Below are positions 6,870 through 9,111 of a stretch of DNA of 9,111 bases, piece after piece; the first letter of the stretch is position 1, and the number at the start of each line of letters is the position of its first letter. This DNA comes from Porphyrobacter sp. UBA7686 (GTDB lineage Bacteria > Pseudomonadota > Alphaproteobacteria > Sphingomonadales > Sphingomonadaceae). Below the pieces are notes generated by a model that worked only from the letters and a program-made list of their open reading frames with translations, was not told where the DNA came from and ran no database searches. The DNA is taken from contig DLGU01000124.1 of the NCBI GenBank assembly GCA_002482865.1, forward strand, positions 25,348-34,458. Direction: 5' to 3'. The position numbers were made by a program, and so were the translations under genes.

Positions 6870-7355
6870 TCACGCGGACTGAGCTGCGATCGCACCGCCC
6901 GGCAGGTAATTGACCGCCAGTACCCACAACCCACCAAATGCGATGGCCACGCCGTAGGGAATCTTGAGCTTGTCGCGTTCGCGGCGGATGGTGTGCCAGC
7001 CAACCATCACGATCGTCAGCGCGCCGCCTGCCAGTGCCATCACCAGCAGCAATTCCATGAAGTTGAACGGGGTGATCCACAGGGCCAGCACGGTCAGCAG
7101 CTTCACATCGCCGCCGCCCATCATGCGGAGCGCGAACATCCCGGCAAACACGGCAAAGGCGGCGAGCGCCACGCCCAGCTGGATCGCGACATCGGGCCAC
7201 AGCGACAAACCGCTGGCCCACCAGAACACCGGTGCGCCGAGCGCGATGGCGGCATTCAGCCAATTATCGATCTGGCGGCGCTTCATGTCCGTGAACGCGG
7301 CAAAGACCAGCGCAATTGCCAAGGCGATCAGCAGACCGTAGGAAATGGAATTCAT
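6870..7355 (-). CDS. cpaA: CpaA (TadV-like) prepilin peptidase, A24 family
   Basis: Inner-membrane aspartic protease expected to cleave the leader of the Flp prepilin and of TadE/F-type pseudopilins. From the ATG at 7355 the product has 161 residues, the compact size typical of Tad-locus A24 peptidases that lack the N-terminal methyltransferase region of PilD. The two catalytic aspartates are visible: D23 in FTDMKRRQIDN, just after the first membrane segment, and D83 in the GGGD motif followed by VKLL. Several hydrophobic segments cover about 5-20, 33-50, 57-77, 85-115 and 130-150. A TTG codon directly precedes the ATG and could add one residue; ATG is preferred. The Shine-Dalgarno is weak (GGGGG about 11 nt upstream, or GAAG closer). 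It is the first gene of the visible operon and is divergent from the hydrolase gene. Confidence 0.94.
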   Translation of the reverse strand: MNSISYGLLIALAIALVFAAFTDMKRRQIDNWLNAAIALGAPVFWWASGLSLWPDVAIQLGVALAAFAVFAGMFALRMMGGGDVKLLTVLALWITPFNFMELLLVMALAGGALTIVMVGWHTIRRERDKLKIPYGVAIAFGGLWVLAVNYLPGGAIAAQSA

Positions 7356-7372
7356 CAACTTCGTGCCCCCGA

Positions 7373-7386
7373 CGCGAGCCCTCGCG
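7373..7386. repeat. Short inverted repeat in the cpaA 5' leader
   Basis: CGCGAG (7373-7378) and CTCGCG (7381-7386) form a 6-bp perfect stem with only two nucleotides between, so on DNA it reads as a 14-bp imperfect palindrome. It lies about 18 bp upstream of the cpaA ATG and could be a protein-binding site or leader structure. Chance occurrence is quite possible in such GC-rich sequence. Confidence 0.3.
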
Positions 7387-7423
7387 AGATGCGTGGGCCG
7401 TCCTTCATTGGGACACTGCTACA

Positions 7424-7448
7424 GGTTATGACTTACCAAATAGTAACC
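7424..7448. promoter_or_regulatory. Candidate operator/promoter region between divergent cpaA and hydrolase genes
   Basis: This AT-richer island in the 134-bp divergent intergenic region has outer arms GGTTA (7424-7428) and TAACC (7444-7448). It also has an overlapping inverted repeat, TTAC (7433-7436) with GTAA (7443-7446) around CAAATA. The location suits a shared operator or overlapping promoters. I cannot assign convincing -35/-10 boxes; a loose TTGTCG followed by an AT-rich stretch can be read toward cpaA. Regulator unknown. Confidence 0.35.
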
Positions 7449-7489
7449 ACGACAAACGGCATGCGACCTGACCTTGCGGGAGCGCAGCC

Positions 7490-8428
7490 ATGATGGATCG
7501 CCGGGCAATCCCGCCCCACGCGCAGGAAAGCACGTGGGCAGCCGCAGACGGTCATGCCGTCCGCCGGATCGATTGGCCGGGCGGTGCTGTGCCGCGCGGC
7601 TCGATCCTGTTTCTTCCCGGGCGCGCCGATTTCTACGAAAAATATCTCGAGACGCTGGATGAATGGCACCGCGCCGGGTGGTGGGTGACCGCGTCAGACT
7701 GGCGCGGGCAGGCGGCATCGGGGCGGCTCGGCAAGGATGCGGTCACGGGTCACATCGAGGATTTCGGCATCTGGGTCGACGATCTGGCACACCTGTGGGA
7801 GCGCTGGGTCGCTGAAACGCCGGGGCCGCATGTGCTCGCGGCTCATTCGATGGGCGGCCATATCGTGCTCCGTGCGCTGGCGGCTGGGCGGGTCAAGCCG
7901 GACGCCGTGGTGCTGAGCGCGCCAATGACCGGGATGAACGGCCCGCCGCTGCCGCTTCCCATGCTCCATCGGGTGGCGCAGACCATGTGCCGGATCGGCG
8001 ATCCGCTGCGCCAAGCGTGGAAATGGAGCGAAAAGCCGGGCGAGCTTCCCGCCGCCCGCTCGCATCTGCTCACCCATGATCCGGTGCGCTACGCTGATGA
8101 GCAATGGTGGCGTGACCACCGCTCGCAGCTGGTCATGGGGCCAGCGAGTTGGCGCTGGGTCGAGCGGGCCTATGCCTCTTGGCGGGTGCTGGACGCTCCC
8201 GGTGCGCTGGAAGCGGTAGACGTGCCGGTGCTGATTATCTCCACCGCGTCCGACAAGCTGGTCAGCCACGCCGCCAACCTCAAGGCTGGCAAGCGGCTGC
8301 CCAAGGGCGAGATGATGGCCTTGGGCGCCGAGGCTCACCACGAAGTGCTGCGCGAAGAAGACGCGGTGCGGGATCCCATCATGGCGAGAATCGCCGACTT
8401 CCTCGACCGGACAGCGCCACCTGCATGA
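7490..8428 (+). CDS. Alpha/beta hydrolase, lysophospholipase / monoacylglycerol lipase-like (Hydrolase_4 type)
   Basis: Predicted soluble serine hydrolase acting on a lipid ester or similar substrate; the true substrate cannot be read from sequence. The 312-residue protein shows the family pattern: SILFLPGRADFYEKY (38-52) for the oxyanion region, the nucleophile elbow HSMGG with Ser120 (119-123), Asp255 in ISTASDKLVS as the probable acid and His284 in EAHHEVLRE as the probable base. A helical lid-like insertion lies about 150-230, rich in Trp and Arg. There is no signal peptide or lipobox, suggesting a cytoplasmic enzyme. The start ATG at 7490 follows GCGGGAG at suitable spacing; a second ATG comes immediately after, so the exact first Met is ambiguous. 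Its TGA overlaps the ATG of the next gene by four bases, implying coupled expression with the oxidoreductase. It diverges from the pilus operon and is probably unrelated to it. Confidence 0.9.
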   Translation: MMDRRAIPPHAQESTWAAADGHAVRRIDWPGGAVPRGSILFLPGRADFYEKYLETLDEWHRAGWWVTASDWRGQAASGRLGKDAVTGHIEDFGIWVDDLAHLWERWVAETPGPHVLAAHSMGGHIVLRALAAGRVKPDAVVLSAPMTGMNGPPLPLPMLHRVAQTMCRIGDPLRQAWKWSEKPGELPAARSHLLTHDPVRYADEQWWRDHRSQLVMGPASWRWVERAYASWRVLDAPGALEAVDVPVLIISTASDKLVSHAANLKAGKRLPKGEMMALGAEAHHEVLREEDAVRDPIMARIADFLDRTAPPA

Positions 8429-9111
8429 TCTACGATATCGCCATCATCGGCGCAGGCATGGCGGGCGCGAGCCTGGCTGCGGAGCTTGCGCCCCACGCCA
8501 GCGTGCTGGTGCTCGAAGCGGAAGATGCGCCGGGGTATCACGCCACGGGGCGCTCGGCCGCGTTCTGGGAGGAATGCTACGGCGGTCCCGGCGTGGTGCC
8601 TTTGACGCTGGCCTCAGGCACCTATCTCGGCGAGCATGGTTTTCTGACCCCGCGCGGCGCGCTCTATATCGGGCGCGGGGACGACCGGGCGAAGATGGAT
8701 GACCATGTCGCGACCTTCGCCGGGACCGGCGTCACTATTGAGCGACTGAGTCCCGCTGAGCTGGCGGACAAGGTGCCGCATATCCGCTCGGACTGGACCG
8801 AAGCGCTGCACCAGCCGGCCTGCGCCGATATCGACGTGGCGGGGCTGCACCAGCATTATCTCGGCGCGTGCCGTCGGCTTGGGGTGGAGATTGCCTGCCG
8901 GGCGCAGGTCGGTGGACTTGTGCGTGAGAATGGAGCTTGGACCATCACCTCCGAGCGCGGGGAAACGTGGCGCGCGGCCACCATCGTCAATGCTGCCGGG
9001 GCGTGGGCGGACACCATCGCGCGTCTCGCTGGCGTGCGACCCATCGGCATCGCCCCTTTCCGCCGCACCGTCGCGGTCTTGCGTGTCGCACCGCAAGCGC
9101 CCGCCGATCTG
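8425..9111 (+). CDS. FAD-dependent oxidoreductase of the DAO family, D-arginine dehydrogenase (DauA)-like, C-terminus cut by window edge
   Basis: Predicted flavoenzyme that oxidises an amine or D-amino acid. 229 codons are visible from the ATG at 8425, which overlaps the hydrolase stop (ATGA); about 140-150 residues should be missing by comparison with relatives of about 375. The dinucleotide-binding motif GAGMAG (9-14) is followed by Glu31 ending strand 2 (VLVLEAE), the expected ribose-binding acid, then GYHATGRSAAF (37-47) and the second FAD signature NAAGAWADTIARLAGVRPIG (189-208 region). From memory of Pseudomonas aeruginosa DauA, the stretches GYHSTGRSAA, GADIDTDALHQ and [20 protein letters not shown] match closely, so this branch is likely. 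However, two positions thought to contact substrate in DauA differ here: His48 is Phe47 and Glu87 is Ala79, while Tyr53 is kept as Tyr52. A substrate other than D-arginine is therefore likely. No signal peptide is seen. Confidence 0.88.
   Translation, partial: MIYDIAIIGAGMAGASLAAELAPHASVLVLEAEDAPGYHATGRSAAFWEECYGGPGVVPLTLASGTYLGEHGFLTPRGALYIGRGDDRAKMDDHVATFAGTGVTIERLSPAELADKVPHIRSDWTEALHQPACADIDVAGLHQHYLGACRRLGVEIACRAQVGGLVRENGAWTITSERGETWRAATIVNAAGAWADTIARLAGVRPIGIAPFRRTVAVLRVAPQAPADL

Noticed and set aside
6850..6870. CtrA-binding box upstream of cpaB
   Set aside because: Only a single TTAACC half-site is seen, without a second half at the required spacing; kept only as a weak note.
6465..7493. 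A 342-codon open frame on the plus strand opposite cpaB and cpaA
   Set aside because: Antisense shadow of two recognisable genes, with low-complexity His/Gln-rich product and no domain.

Overview
The window (high-GC) looks like an alphaproteobacterial chromosome, most likely Sphingomonadales (Erythrobacter/Porphyrobacter-like). The main evidence is a Cpa-type Tad (Flp) pilus locus that includes the alphaproteobacterial lipoprotein CpaD and a compact CpaA prepilin peptidase. The lineage below class level is an inference from gene order and protein style.

Positions 1-7355 are one minus-strand run that fills about four fifths of the window. In transcription order it reads cpaA (prepilin peptidase), cpaB (periplasmic RcpC-like protein), cpaC (outer-membrane secretin), cpaD (lipoprotein), cpaE/tadZ (MinD-like localisation ATPase), tadB and tadC (inner-membrane platform proteins). 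tadC runs off the left edge of the window without its C-terminus. Spacing is tight at cpaD-cpaE (3 nt), cpaC-cpaD (19 nt) and tadB-tadC (19 nt), so this is very probably an operon. Together the products would process prepilin, build an inner-membrane platform and an outer-membrane channel, and place the machine in the cell.

Two expected parts are missing from the visible locus. No cpaF/tadA motor ATPase lies between cpaE and tadB, its usual place; a 107-bp gap with two GC-rich inverted repeats sits there instead. No flp/pilA pilin gene precedes cpaA. Both may lie outside the window.

Positions 7356-7489 are a short divergent intergenic region, locally AT-richer, with inverted repeats. Positions 7490-9111 hold a plus-strand, translationally coupled pair: an alpha/beta hydrolase of the lysophospholipase/monoacylglycerol lipase type, then an FAD-dependent oxidoreductase resembling D-arginine dehydrogenase, cut by the right edge. 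They look metabolic and unrelated to the pilus.

No tRNA, rRNA, CRISPR array, transposase or clear rho-independent terminator was seen. No stretch over 300 bases lacks a gene. I did not find a clearly new system; the points most worth a second look are the missing motor gene, the polyglycine tail of CpaD that doubles as the ribosome-binding site of cpaE, the hairpin before the secretin, and the altered active-site positions of the oxidoreductase.
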